In this document: one piece after another, positions 56,105 to 64,000 of the stretch
Layout of the letters: each line of letters opens with the position of its first letter
How positions within the stretch are numbered: position 1 is the first letter of the stretch
NCBI RefSeq assembly: GCF_003148565.1
Contig: NZ_QGGL01000022.1
Coordinates: forward strand, 1-64,000
Source of the DNA: Tumebacillus permanentifrigoris
Lineage (GTDB): Bacteria; Bacillota; Bacilli; Tumebacillales; Tumebacillaceae
DNA: 64,000 bases
Direction of reading: 5' to 3'
Program-made: the position numbers and the translations under genes
The notes under the pieces: model-generated
Seen by the model: the letters and a program-made list of their open reading frames with translations, nothing else
Told to the model about the DNA's origin: nothing
Database searches by the model: none

Positions 56105-56539
56105 ATGCGTACTACCTACATGGCGAAACCGAGCACTGTAGAACGCAAATGGTATATCATCGACGCAGCAGGCAAAACTGTTGGTCGTCTGGCATCTGAA
56201 GTAGCAAGCATCCTGCGTGGTAAGCACAAGCCGGACTTCACTCCGGGCGTAGACAACGGTGACTTCGTCATCCTCGTCAACGCAGAGAAAGTTGTCTTCA
56301 CCGGCAAGAAACTGCAAAACAAAATCTACTACACCCACTCCCTGTATCCGGGCGGTCTGAAACAAACCACCGCTGCGACCATGCTCGCAACCAAGCCGGA
56401 ACGCGTTCTCTACAACGCTGTCAAGGGTATGCTTCCGCATAACTCCCTCGGCCGCAAGCAGTTGACCAAACTGCGCGTATACGCTGGCACCGAGCATTCG
56501 CACGCTGCACAAAACCCGACCGTTTGGGAAACGAAGTAA
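56105..56539 (+). CDS. rplM: 50S ribosomal protein L13
   Basis: A 144-aa early assembly protein. [19 protein letters not shown] and the [16 protein letters not shown] block identify it; the C-terminal [15 protein letters not shown] is conserved. GGAGGGAAATCCCC precedes the ATG at 56105. It is the first gene of a two-gene operon with rpsI and has its own promoter and leader hairpin. Confidence 0.97.
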   Translation: MRTTYMAKPSTVERKWYIIDAAGKTVGRLASEVASILRGKHKPDFTPGVDNGDFVILVNAEKVVFTGKKLQNKIYYTHSLYPGGLKQTTAATMLATKPERVLYNAVKGMLPHNSLGRKQLTKLRVYAGTEHSHAAQNPTVWETK

Positions 56540-56556
56540 GAGGAGGTTCCACTACA

Positions 56557-56949
56557 ATGGCACAAGTTCAATTTTGGGGTACCGGCCGTCGTAAGCACTC
56601 CGTTTCTCGCGTACGTCTCGTACCGGGCGATGGCAATGTAATCATCAACAAGCGCACGATGGACAACTTCTTCGGTCTTGAGACCTTGAAGCTCATCGTC
56701 AAGCAACCGCTCGTATTGACCGAAACCCTCGGCAAGTACGATGTTGTCTGCAACGTAAAAGGCGGCGGCATGTCCGGCCAAGCTGGTGCGATCCGTCATG
56801 GTATCGCTCGCGCTCTTCTCAAAGTTGACCCGGAACTCCGTGGCGCTCTGAAAAAAGCTGGCTTCCTGACCCGTGACCCGCGCATGAAAGAACGTAAAAA
56901 ATACGGTCTTAAAGCTGCTCGTCGCGCTCCGCAGTTCTCCAAGCGTTAA
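56557..56949 (+). CDS. rpsI: 30S ribosomal protein S9
   Basis: A 130-aa protein whose C-terminal tail reaches the P-site t[19 protein letters not shown] and [20 protein letters not shown] are conserved, and the ending [12 protein letters not shown] is standard. ATG at 56557 follows AGAGGAGGTTCCACTACA, 17 nt after rplM. Confidence 0.98.
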   Translation: MAQVQFWGTGRRKHSVSRVRLVPGDGNVIINKRTMDNFFGLETLKLIVKQPLVLTETLGKYDVVCNVKGGGMSGQAGAIRHGIARALLKVDPELRGALKKAGFLTRDPRMKERKKYGLKAARRAPQFSKR

Positions 56950-56963
56950 TTTTGGAAAACATC

Positions 56964-57001
56964 AAGAAGGACAACCATTCGTGGTTGTCCTTCTTTTTTT
57001 A
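56964..57001 (+). terminator. rplM-rpsI terminator
   Basis: AAGAAGGACAACCA / TGGTTGTCCTTCTT stem with a short loop and a run of T. Confidence 0.95.
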
Positions 57002-57039
57002 TACCTGGACGCATAGGATGGTCAAGGAGGTGACCACAT

Positions 57040-57750
57040 ATGCGGATGGGACGTTTTGCTCTGACGGTAGTGTTTTTCCTGATCGGTGTGATCGGGTTGT
57101 ATAGCGGTCTCGGGCAGTTTCTGACACAGCCGATGTTCTCGTGGGCCTTGCCGCTCAAAGGTGAGGTGATCGCCCTCGATGCCGGGCACGGCGGGGTCGA
57201 TCCTGGGGCGGTCGGGCCGGACGGGGCCTTGGAGAAGGGGGTCACGTTGGCGGTGGCAACGAAGCTCCAAGATCTGCTGACACAGGCGGGCGCACATGTG
57301 GTGATGATCCGTGACGATGACCGGGACTTGGCTCAGGAACAACTCAAGGGTTATAGCCGTCGAAAAAGCCAAGACTTAAAGGAGCGCGCTCGGATCGTCC
57401 GCGAAGGGGATGCTGGGTTGCTGATCTCCTTGCATTGCAACGCCGTAACGGACCCTACGGTCACGGGCACGCAGACTTTGTATAATGGGGAGTATGAGGA
57501 AAGCAAATGGCTGGCGACGGAGATCCAGACTGCGTTTCAGGAGACGTTGGGCCTGTCGCGGGAAGTGACCCGCCGGGACGACATCTACGTGCTGAAGCGG
57601 GCGATGAAGCCTGGTGCGTTGGTGGAGCTTGGTTTCATCTCCAATCCCAAGGAAGCCGCGCTTTTGCAGGACAGCGGTCATCAGGATCTGTTGGCGCTCA
57701 GCGTCTACAAGGGCATCGTCAGCTATTACGCGCATGTCAAACAGCGGTAG
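57040..57750 (+). CDS. cwlD: CwlD, spore cortex N-acetylmuramoyl-L-alanine amidase
   Basis: A 236-aa zinc amidase that, with PdaA, makes muramic-delta-lactam in the spore cortex, needed for germination. The N-terminal membrane anchor/signal spans about 6-26. Amidase_3 zinc ligands are H50 (DAGHGG), E65 and H132 (SLHCNA); the catalytic glutamate is E196 (VELGF). AAGGAGGTGACCACAT precedes the ATG. A sporulation-type -10 (GCATAGGAT) stands near 57011, but I cannot show a matching -35. It is followed by salA/mrp as in Bacillus. Confidence 0.95.
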   Translation: MRMGRFALTVVFFLIGVIGLYSGLGQFLTQPMFSWALPLKGEVIALDAGHGGVDPGAVGPDGALEKGVTLAVATKLQDLLTQAGAHVVMIRDDDRDLAQEQLKGYSRRKSQDLKERARIVREGDAGLLISLHCNAVTDPTVTGTQTLYNGEYEESKWLATEIQTAFQETLGLSREVTRRDDIYVLKRAMKPGALVELGFISNPKEAALLQDSGHQDLLALSVYKGIVSYYAHVKQR

Positions 57751-57762
57751 TAGTGGTATACT
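57734..57762 (+). promoter_or_regulatory. possible promoter of salA/mrp
   Basis: ATGTCA (57734-57739), 17-nt spacer, TATACT (57757-57762) with TGG extension, overlapping the end of cwlD. Confidence 0.45.
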
Positions 57763-57794
57763 AGGAATGTTTATTTTGTAGGAGGTGTTGGTTC

Positions 57795-58871
57795 ATGGTG
57801 ACGAGAGAGGCGATCTTGGACGCATTGCGTCCGGTACAGGATCCCGAGGTACATAAAAGCATTGTTGAGCTGGGCATGGTCCGCAACGTCGAGATCACAG
57901 GCGACCACGCGAACGTTGAGGTTGTTTTGACGATCAGCGGTTGTCCGCTGCGCAACAAGATCGATTCGGATGTGCGGGAAGCATTGGGCACGGTAGCGGG
58001 CCTGAAGAGCTTCGACTTGAAGCTGGGTACGATGACCGACGAGGAGCGTTCGAAGTTCCGTTCGGTGCTCCGTGGCGGTGTCCCAGAGGACCAAGCGGTC
58101 ACCCCGGCGCTGCTGGCACCGGATACCCAGACGCAATTCGTGGCGGTGGCCTCGGGCAAGGGGGGCGTTGGCAAATCGACCGTCACGGCCAATCTAGCGG
58201 TCGCGTTGGCGCGGCAAGGCTATCGTGTGGGCATCATCGACGCGGATATCTATGGGTTCTCGATTCCGGGGATTTTTGGGATCGGGGACAAAAAGCCGAC
58301 GGTGATCGACAACTTGTTGCTGCCGGTGGTGGCACATGGTGTGAAGATCATCTCGATGCACTTCTTCGTGCCGGACAACCGTCCGGTGATCTGGCGTGGG
58401 CCGATGCTTGGCAAAATGCTCCGCAACTTCTTTGCCGAAGTGCATTGGGGCGACATCGATGTGCTGTTGCTCGACATGCCGCCGGGGACGGGGGACATGG
58501 CGCTGGACATCCACCAGTTGCTGCCGAAGTCCAAGGAATTGATCGTGACCACGCCGCAACAGAACGCAACAGAAGTGGCGGCGCGTGTCGGGACGATGGC
58601 GTTGCAGACGCAGCATCAGATCCTGGGTGTGGTCGAGAACATGTCGTTCTTTGAGCACAAAGGGGAGAAGCACTATATCTTTGGCAAGGGTGGCGGCGAG
58701 CGACTCGCACTGGAGCTGAAAACTGAGCTCCTGTCGCAGATCCCGCTCGGTGTCGCGCAGGAGTCCGGCGACGGTATCTACGCCCCGGAAACACCGCAGG
58801 GCCTTGCGTATGCACACCTCGCCAAGACTGTCGGTCGTCAACTGGAGATTGGCGCGACCACAGGTAAGTAA
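57795..58871 (+). CDS. salA: Mrp/SalA-family P-loop ATPase
   Basis: A 358-aa MinD-like ATPase. An N-terminal MIP18/DUF59 domain (about 4-80, with C50 in TISGCPL) precedes the ATPase domain with the deviant Walker A GKGGVGKS (121-128) and DMPPGTGD. Mrp proteins carry Fe-S clusters; B. subtilis SalA acts as a transcription regulator. Here the usual C-terminal CxxC is replaced by ENMSFFEHKGEKHYIFG without cysteine, so cluster binding by that site is not expected. Position after cwlD and before gerD matches salA. AGGAGGTGTTGGTTC precedes the ATG. Confidence 0.92.
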   Translation: MVTREAILDALRPVQDPEVHKSIVELGMVRNVEITGDHANVEVVLTISGCPLRNKIDSDVREALGTVAGLKSFDLKLGTMTDEERSKFRSVLRGGVPEDQAVTPALLAPDTQTQFVAVASGKGGVGKSTVTANLAVALARQGYRVGIIDADIYGFSIPGIFGIGDKKPTVIDNLLLPVVAHGVKIISMHFFVPDNRPVIWRGPMLGKMLRNFFAEVHWGDIDVLLLDMPPGTGDMALDIHQLLPKSKELIVTTPQQNATEVAARVGTMALQTQHQILGVVENMSFFEHKGEKHYIFGKGGGERLALELKTELLSQIPLGVAQESGDGIYAPETPQGLAYAHLAKTVGRQLEIGATTGK

Positions 58872-58895
58872 GACGAGAAGCTAGTTGCCTGTACG

Positions 58896-58958
58896 GTGAC
58901 CCACAAGCTGGACACTTTGAAAAAAGTGACCCATTTTTGTGGGTCACATTTTGTTACC
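58896..58958 (+). terminator. salA terminator region with alternative stems
   Basis: GTGACCCA (58926-58933) pairs with TGGGTCAC (58940-58947), followed by ATTTTGTT. A second left arm, GTGACCCACAA (58896-58906), pairs perfectly over 11 bp with TTGTGGGTCAC (58937-58947) and encloses a CACTTT / AAAGTG hairpin. The two folds exclude each other. Confidence 0.7.
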
Positions 58959-58974
58959 ACGAACAAGACAACAA

Positions 58975-59010
58975 AATCAAAAAAGACCCTGCGCAACTCC
59001 ACAGGGTCTT
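58975..59010 (-). terminator. gerD terminator
   Basis: On the minus strand AAGACCCTG / CAGGGTCTT followed by TTTTGATTTTG. A near copy of the outer arm lies upstream at 59034-59048. Confidence 0.8.
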
Positions 59011-59056
59011 GCCGGAAGCCAAGAGTTTGTTGCACTCGACAGGGTCTCTCGGCACG

Positions 59057-59920
59057 TTATTTCTTGCCTCCGCCACTGCTACCTGAGCCACTGCCGCCTT
59101 CTTCACTGCTGGAGCCGCCGCTCTCTGACTTTTCGCCGCTTTCCTCGCCTTCTTTTTTCTCGCCCTCTTTCTTGTCGCCCTCTTTCTTCTCGCCTTCCTT
59201 TTTCTCGCCTTCGCCTTCTTTTTTCTCTTCCTTGCCTTTTTCTTCTCCGCCGCCCTCTTTTTTCTCGCCAGTAGAGGAGGTTTGCGCTTGACCTGTCGCT
59301 TTCTGCTGGTTCGGGGTGCGCGATTCGGTGCCTTGGCGGATCGCTTCCTTCACCAGTTCCATGTACATCAGACGGAATTCCGGGTTCTGCAAGGACTGCG
59401 TCATGATGTCCATCGTCTGCTTGCGATACTCCGGTGTCTTCATCAGGTCGTACAGCGTCCGTGTGAAGTCGGGCGACTTCAGCAAGGTCAGCATCATCTC
59501 CTGATACTCCGGGTCGTTCATCAGCGATTTCAAGATCTTCTCATTGTCTTTCTGAAAGGTCTTCGCAATCGCAGTAGCAAACTTCGGACTCTTCATCTGT
59601 TCCATGAGCGTATAATGACTACTGGAGTCGGTCAGCGCTTTTTGCATCGCGACCGACACATCAGCTTCGTTGATCGCCAAACTGTTCTTGAATTGCGGGT
59701 CACGCACAATGTCTTTTAATGTATCGAGGCCTTCCTTCGTATGAAGTATGTCGAGGACCATCTGCTTCGTTTCGTTATATTGAGCACGCGTATCGCTCGA
59801 CTGCGAGGCGGTACTGGCACTGCCGCCGCTTCCGGAACTGCCACCTTTGGAACCGCAACCGCTGATGGCGACGGTCATCGCCAACGCGATCATCGTTCCG
59901 ATCTTCCAAGGGCGTTTCAT
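59057..59920 (-). CDS. gerD: GerD, spore germination lipoprotein
   Basis: A 287-aa lipoprotein that clusters germinant receptors in the spore inner membrane. The lipobox AISGC puts the lipidated cysteine at C22. The helical core (about 45-190) has repeated blocks such as MMLTLLKSPDFTRTLYDLM and IMTQSLQNPEFRLMYMEL. From about 205 to the end the protein is low complexity, with KKEGEKKEGDKKEG-like units and a Ser/Gly tail. B. subtilis GerD is shorter and lacks such a tail as far as I recall. Antiparallel to salA, as in Bacillus. Confidence 0.94.
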   Translation of the reverse strand: MKRPWKIGTMIALAMTVAISGCGSKGGSSGSGGSASTASQSSDTRAQYNETKQMVLDILHTKEGLDTLKDIVRDPQFKNSLAINEADVSVAMQKALTDSSSHYTLMEQMKSPKFATAIAKTFQKDNEKILKSLMNDPEYQEMMLTLLKSPDFTRTLYDLMKTPEYRKQTMDIMTQSLQNPEFRLMYMELVKEAIRQGTESRTPNQQKATGQAQTSSTGEKKEGGGEEKGKEEKKEGEGEKKEGEKKEGDKKEGEKKEGEESGEKSESGGSSSEEGGSGSGSSGGGKK

Positions 59921-60056
59921 TGGACGTCACCCCCTGCTGCTAGGATTGGTATGACAGTAGTGTGTGTCAGTTGTGCGAACGTATACCCCGGTACATATCG
60001 CCAATTGTGCGTTTGTGATATGATAAGAGCAGTTTTTTACAAGCAGGAGGCTGTCA

Positions 60057-60626
60057 ATGAACCTTCGCAAGTTTTTCACCCTGTTCTTTTCCACGGCTCT
60101 GGTCGGTTTGATCCTCGGTGGGATCACGACGGCGACCGGACTGTTCGATGTGAGTCCTGTGTTTGGAACCTTGCTCGGCGGATTTCTGTCGGCAACTACG
60201 CTGATGGGCTTTTGGGCGTATCTGACCTTGAACTTCACGATGCGCAGCTTCATCTCGTTTCGGATCTGGGTTTGGATTCAAGTGCTCTTGATCGCGCTCG
60301 TCGTCTATGACCTGATCTACTTCCGCTGGCTCTCTGTCGCTGGTGGGGAAGGCTCGCTGTTGCCGTTCATCGGCTATGCGCTGTGGCCACTCGCGGCCGC
60401 ACTGGTTGGAGCGTACTTCAAGGGTCGGCTCTCCGGGATGCGTTCGTTCATCCCGTCCGTCTTTTATCTGTACGTGTTCACCTCGCTAGAATGGTTCGTC
60501 GCGCTGAAATCGGGCGCGATCACCCAGATGACCCAAGTCGGGATCATCCTGCTGGCGTGCAACGTCTACATCCTGTTCATGTACACGCGTCTCTTGACGA
60601 AACAACAACCCTCACCAGCGCGGTGA
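60057..60626 (+). CDS. kbaA: KbaA, KinB-pathway activator
   Basis: A 189-aa membrane protein with about six hydrophobic segments (from FFTLFFSTALVGLILGG to GIILLACNVYILFMY). KbaA is needed for KinB-dependent entry into the sporulation phosphorelay in B. subtilis; the mechanism is not known. The match rests on family sequence features and the place between gerD and pdaB. AGGAGGCTGTCA precedes the ATG at 60057. The terminator hairpin overlaps its stop codon. Confidence 0.9.
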   Translation: MNLRKFFTLFFSTALVGLILGGITTATGLFDVSPVFGTLLGGFLSATTLMGFWAYLTLNFTMRSFISFRIWVWIQVLLIALVVYDLIYFRWLSVAGGEGSLLPFIGYALWPLAAALVGAYFKGRLSGMRSFIPSVFYLYVFTSLEWFVALKSGAITQMTQVGIILLACNVYILFMYTRLLTKQQPSPAR

Positions 60627-60638
60627 GGGTTTTGTTGT
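60601..60638 (+). terminator. kbaA terminator, possibly bidirectional
   Basis: AACCCTCACC / GGTGAGGGTT stem with TTTGTTG on the right and an A/C-rich left flank. It overlaps the kbaA stop and lies 12 nt beyond the pdaB stop, so it may serve both convergent genes. Confidence 0.75.
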
Positions 60639-60649
60639 CTGCTATTCTG

Positions 60650-61426
60650 CTATTCAGCTTTGCTGGTCACGTTGGCGTTGGCGAGCAGTTCGCTGACGGT
60701 GAGGAACTCGTAGCCCTTGGCTTTGAGCCCGTCGATGATGCGCGGCAGGGCGTCGATCGTCTGCAGCGCGGAGTCGGAGGCGTGCATCAGGATGATGTCG
60801 CCGGGCACAGCTTTGGTCACGACGCGCTCGACGATCTTGTCAGCGCCCGGGCGCATCCAGTCGCGTGAGTCGGTGGTCCATTGCACAACGGTATAGCCCA
60901 TCGCGTTGAGTTTGGCGATCACGCGCTTGTCGAACGCCCCATTTGGGGTGCGGATCAGGTTGGTTTTCACACCGGTCGCGTCAAAAATCGACTGTTCCGA
61001 CTTGGTCACTTGTTCTTGAATCCACTCGTTCGGATACTTCGGGAAGTCATCGTGTTTGTTCCCGTGGTTGCCGATCTCGTAGCCCAACGACTTGATCCGT
61101 TTGGCGATCTCCGGGTGGGTGGTCGTCCACGGGCCGGAGAGGAAGAAAGTCGACTTTTTGACGCCTTTTTGTTCGAGGATGTCGAGGATCGGGCCCGGCG
61201 CTTTCTCTCCCCAGGAGATGTCGAAGGTGAGGGCGACGATTTTTTTCTCCGTGTTCACTTTGTAGATCGCGCCTTGGGGGGCGGGTTGCTTGGTGGCGGT
61301 CGCTGGTTCTGCCGTTGCAGGAAGCAGCGTACCCTTCGTATCAGACTGACTGAAAACGACCCCGGCGAACAAGGCAGCCGTCATCAACAACACGCCGGCT
61401 TGTTTGAGAGTGCGCTTTTTGTGCAA
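60650..61426 (-). CDS. pdaB: PdaB, sporulation polysaccharide deacetylase
   Basis: A 258-aa NodB-fold deacetylase needed to keep spores stable in B. subtilis. An N-terminal membrane/signal segment (about 8-27) precedes a linker and the catalytic domain (about 55-250). Motif 1 is TFDISWG, the PdaB variant of TFDDG, and motif 2 is GNHGNKHDD with both histidines. TTG at 61426 follows AGGAGGTGCATCACGC and gives the usual length; the longer frame to 61693 overlaps the SpoIIM-family gene and is rejected. Confidence 0.93.
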   Translation of the reverse strand: MHKKRTLKQAGVLLMTAALFAGVVFSQSDTKGTLLPATAEPATATKQPAPQGAIYKVNTEKKIVALTFDISWGEKAPGPILDILEQKGVKKSTFFLSGPWTTTHPEIAKRIKSLGYEIGNHGNKHDDFPKYPNEWIQEQVTKSEQSIFDATGVKTNLIRTPNGAFDKRVIAKLNAMGYTVVQWTTDSRDWMRPGADKIVERVVTKAVPGDIILMHASDSALQTIDALPRIIDGLKAKGYEFLTVSELLANANVTSKAE

Positions 61427-61464
61427 GCGTGATGCACCTCCTGTATGTAGAATCTCGCGCTTAT

Positions 61465-61493
61465 ACTCTATGGCAAAGCTCGTCCGTTTATGC
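61465..61493 (-). promoter_or_regulatory. possible sporulation-sigma promoter of pdaB
   Basis: Minus strand: GCATA (61493-61489), 16-nt spacer, CATAGAGT (61472-61465). It resembles sigma-E/sigma-G sites (CATA-type -10) rather than sigma-A. pdaB is sporulation-controlled in B. subtilis. Confidence 0.4.
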
Positions 61494-61525
61494 GAAAGTA
61501 GAGAGGAATGGGAAAAGGAGCGTGA

Positions 61526-62116
61526 GTGCCAGTGCGGTGCTTTACCGTATTGCGTCAGAATAAAAACTACCTCTGGCTCGCCTTGGGTCTGTTTGCACTG
61601 GGTTGGGTGCTCGGGGCGTTGTTTACCGAACAGATCTTTGCACTGGTGAAACCGTCGCTGGAGCAACTGCGCGACATCGCTGAAAAAGCGCAAAACAAAG
61701 GCGGTGCGTACACCTCCGGAGTGATCTTCACCAACAACCTGCGCGCCACGGTGACGATGCTGGTGCTCGGCATCCTCGCCTGTGTGCCGACGATGATCAC
61801 GCTGGTGATGAACGGGATGATGATCGGGGTGATGTTAACCCAAGCCGGGGGCCACTTCTGGGGGCTGGTCACATTTGGCATCCTGCCGCATGGGATTTTT
61901 GAGATGCCGGCGATCTTCATCGCCAGCGCGTTCGGGATCAAGCTCGGTCGCGTGTTGCTCGTGCCGCTGGTCGAGAAGACCCGCTGGCAGAGCTTCAAGT
62001 TCGTCTGGCGCGAAGTGCTCAGCATCGGGTGGTTTGTCGTGGTGCTGCTGATCGTGGCGGCCACGGTGGAAGGGCTGGTCACGCCGGTGTTGTTGCAGAC
62101 GTTTGTTCTGCACTAA
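61526..62116 (+). CDS. SpoIIM-family membrane protein
   Basis: A 196-aa membrane protein of the stage II sporulation protein M (DUF95) family. About five hydrophobic segments are seen. The family block FTNNLRATVTMLVLGILACVPTM and later GILPHGIFEMPAIFIASAFG are conserved. True SpoIIM works in forespore engulfment with SpoIID and SpoIIP; a separate paralogue is also common, so the function is not certain. GTG at 61526 follows AAAAGGAGCG (GTG 61532 also possible). Divergent from pdaB. Confidence 0.85.
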   Translation: MPVRCFTVLRQNKNYLWLALGLFALGWVLGALFTEQIFALVKPSLEQLRDIAEKAQNKGGAYTSGVIFTNNLRATVTMLVLGILACVPTMITLVMNGMMIGVMLTQAGGHFWGLVTFGILPHGIFEMPAIFIASAFGIKLGRVLLVPLVEKTRWQSFKFVWREVLSIGWFVVVLLIVAATVEGLVTPVLLQTFVLH

Positions 62117-62133
62117 TTGCCCACCAAGGGGAG

Positions 62134-62170
62134 AAAAAGGACTCGTCCCGATGGACAGAGTCCTTTTTTT
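62134..62170 (+). terminator. terminator after the SpoIIM-family gene
   Basis: AAGGACTC / GAGTCCTT stem around a 13-nt loop, with seven T's. Confidence 0.9.
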
Positions 62171-62308
62171 ATGCACTTTCGCTATCAATGAGAGGACGGT
62201 TCTGCTAAAATATAAATATACTGATACTGACAACCTCTTACATTTACAAGAAATAACCTTACAGGAGCAGTCAGCGTGTAAAATCTGGGGTTCTGACTTG
62301 GAGGCGCT

Positions 62309-64000
62309 ATGAAGACTCTATTTCATGACGTGATCATGTCCAATATGGACTATATTGTCTTTGTTGCCATCGTAGGAGCTTTTTTTCTGTCGATCGAACT
62401 GATCATGCACCGCTATATGCGGTCGATCGGATTGACCAAGCCTGTCCTCGGTGAGAAGTTTTCGATGGGTCGAGCCCCGGTGGTGGCAGCGGTGATCGTG
62501 TTTGCGATCTTGTTTGCGGGCTGGTTTGTCGTCGAAGATGGCGGAGAGCAACAGGGGCTGGCGAACAAGCGTTTGGTGGAGGGGATTGCCCCGACTTTTT
62601 CCTATGAGTTGCAAAAGATGGGACACCAGCAGATCCGCATCGCGACACCGCCGAACGATCCGATGTACCAGACGATTTTGACGATGGTCAGCAAGTGGTT
62701 GGCGATCAACCCAGAGATTGAGCGCATCTACACGCTGCGTAAATTGCCAGATGGAACGAATGTATTTGTGATCGCACCGGAGACGTTTGAAGGCGATGTG
62801 CAACACCATCGCCCGCGCAAGGAACGCACGCCGATCGGACAACCGTATATGGTGGAGAGTGTGGAGCTGGAGGACGCGTTTCACGGGGAGAAGACGTTCC
62901 GCATCCCATTGGGGTTGGAGGCTGGCGAGACGATCTCCGCCTATGTGCCGATCGTGGACAAATTCGGCATCACGGAAGCGGTGCTCGGGATCGATTACGA
63001 CGCGGCGATCTGGGAGAGCAAGATCTCGTCAGCACGGCGCAATTTGATGTTTTTCTTGATCGTGTTGTTGATTCCCGTCCACACCACCTATTGGGTCGTG
63101 TTTACGACGCGGGTGGAGCGCTTCCGCTTGAAACACCACGCCAAGGAGTTGTCGGAGAGCGAGGACCGCTTCCGCAAACTGTCGAACGCGACGTTTGAAG
63201 GGATCGTCATCGCCGACGAGGGGCAGATCATCGATGTGAACCAGACGTTTGCCTCGATGTTCGGATACAAGCAGTCGGAGATGCTCGGCATGCCACTGCT
63301 CGGCCTCGTCGACACGTCGTCGCGGGCGGAGTTGCAGGACTTCATCCTCTCAGAGGACGACGTCTCCTATGAGATTCTCGGGTTGCGCGCCGATGGCACG
63401 CAGATCGCTATCGAGCTGGTCGGCACGCCTTGTTTCTATGAAGGCCGGATTGCTCGCGTCGTCGCCGTGCGCGACATCACCGAGCGCAAGCAGGCGCAGG
63501 AGATCATCAACCACATGGCCTACCACGACACGCTGACCAACCTGCCGAACCGCGTGCTGTTCAACGACCGGCTCGCCGAAGCGTTGGAACTGGCGGCGCG
63601 GGAAGGTCAGAAGCTGGCAGTGATGTTCCTCGACCTCGACCGCTTCAAGCTCGTCAACGACACGCTGGGCCACACGATGGGCGACAAGTTGCTCAAAGGC
63701 GTGGCGGCGCGCGTCAGCCACTGTGTGCGGGCGGGCGACATCGTGGCCCGGATGGGTGGCGATGAGTTCACGATCCTGTTGCCGAACTTGCAGAGCGAGG
63801 ACGAAGCGGTGGAGATCGCGCAGAAGGTCATCCAAGCGCTGGCACAACCGTTTGTCATCGATGATTACGAACTGCATACGACGACCTCGATCGGGATCTC
63901 GCTGTACCCGGAGGACGGTCAGGATACGCAGGTGTTGATGAAAAACGCGGACACTGCGATGTATCGCGCCAAGGACCAAGGACGCAACAACTACCGCTTC
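62309..64000 (+). CDS. PAS-GGDEF signalling protein, 3' end outside window
   Basis: At least 564 residues, cut by the window end. Two membrane segments (about 12-30 and 58-75) and a third (about 250-268) flank an extracytoplasmic sensor region (about 76-248). A cytosolic PAS domain (about 285-395, RKLSNATFEGIVIADEGQII) follows, then a diguanylate cyclase domain (from about 400) with DLDRFKLVNDTLGH and the active-site GGDEF intact. It likely makes c-di-GMP; an EAL domain may follow outside. ATG at 62309 follows TTGGAGGCGCT. No clear promoter was seen in 62171-62308. Confidence 0.9.
   Translation, partial: MKTLFHDVIMSNMDYIVFVAIVGAFFLSIELIMHRYMRSIGLTKPVLGEKFSMGRAPVVAAVIVFAILFAGWFVVEDGGEQQGLANKRLVEGIAPTFSYELQKMGHQQIRIATPPNDPMYQTILTMVSKWLAINPEIERIYTLRKLPDGTNVFVIAPETFEGDVQHHRPRKERTPIGQPYMVESVELEDAFHGEKTFRIPLGLEAGETISAYVPIVDKFGITEAVLGIDYDAAIWESKISSARRNLMFFLIVLLIPVHTTYWVVFTTRVERFRLKHHAKELSESEDRFRKLSNATFEGIVIADEGQIIDVNQTFASMFGYKQSEMLGMPLLGLVDTSSRAELQDFILSEDDVSYEILGLRADGTQIAIELVGTPCFYEGRIARVVAVRDITERKQAQEIINHMAYHDTLTNLPNRVLFNDRLAEALELAAREGQKLAVMFLDLDRFKLVNDTLGHTMGDKLLKGVAARVSHCVRAGDIVARMGGDEFTILLPNLQSEDEAVEIAQKVIQALAQPFVIDDYELHTTTSIGISLYPEDGQDTQVLMKNADTAMYRAKDQGRNNYRF

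Noticed and set aside
61427-61693. N-terminal extension of pdaB to 61693
   Set aside because: The extension overlaps the divergent SpoIIM-family gene and its binding site; a strong AGGAGGTG lies before TTG 61426.

Overview
The window is core chromosome of a moderately GC-rich, endospore-forming member of the Bacillales. Spore genes (sigH, cwlD, gerD, kbaA, pdaB), the ctsR-mcsA-mcsB-clpC stress operon and gene order much like the Bacillus subtilis rrn/ctsR to pdaB region support this. Base composition, rpsD inside the alpha operon and the absence of the ECF transporter genes between rplQ and truA point away from Bacillus itself. An Alicyclobacillaceae/Tumebacillus-like host is my guess; the genus cannot be proven from the sequence.

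Layout: (1) 1-210, the end of an rRNA operon (5S and terminator). (2) 209-1563, a TetR regulator divergent from a HAD phosphatase. (3) 1533-6432, the CtsR regulon operon ctsR-mcsA-mcsB-clpC with two CtsR operators. (4) 6527-11730, radA, disA (c-di-AMP synthesis), pssA, a CarD-family regulator and the PIN/TRAM membrane protein YacL. (5) 11781-14537, the one clearly accessory block: a WXG-type polymorphic toxin whose C-terminal half is strongly AT-rich, a likely immunity gene of the same composition, and an SseB-domain gene of host-like composition. (6) 14622-22427, ispD-ispF-gltX, a T-box, cysE-cysS-mrnC-rlmB-rae1, then sigH. (7) 22442-26367, initiator tRNA, rpmG-secE-nusG and rplK-rplA-rplJ-rplL with leader RNAs. 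(8) 26436-39448, a methyltransferase, rpoB-rpoC, an L7Ae protein, rpsL-rpsG-fusA-tuf. (9) 39599-57001, the S10-spc-alpha ribosomal super-operon through rplQ, then truA and rplM-rpsI. (10) 57040-62170, spore genes cwlD-salA/mrp, gerD, kbaA, pdaB and a SpoIIM-family protein. (11) 62309 to the end, a PAS-GGDEF signalling protein cut by the window edge.

Most of the window is translation, transcription and protein quality control. Regulation readable from the DNA includes CtsR operators, a cysteine-type T-box, an L10 leader, a candidate L13 leader, and a pair of matching elements before rplK and rplA that look like L1 autoregulatory sites. The best candidates for something undescribed are the toxin/immunity/SseB block, the paired rplK/rplA elements, and the duplicated hairpin arms in the salA-gerD convergent terminator region.
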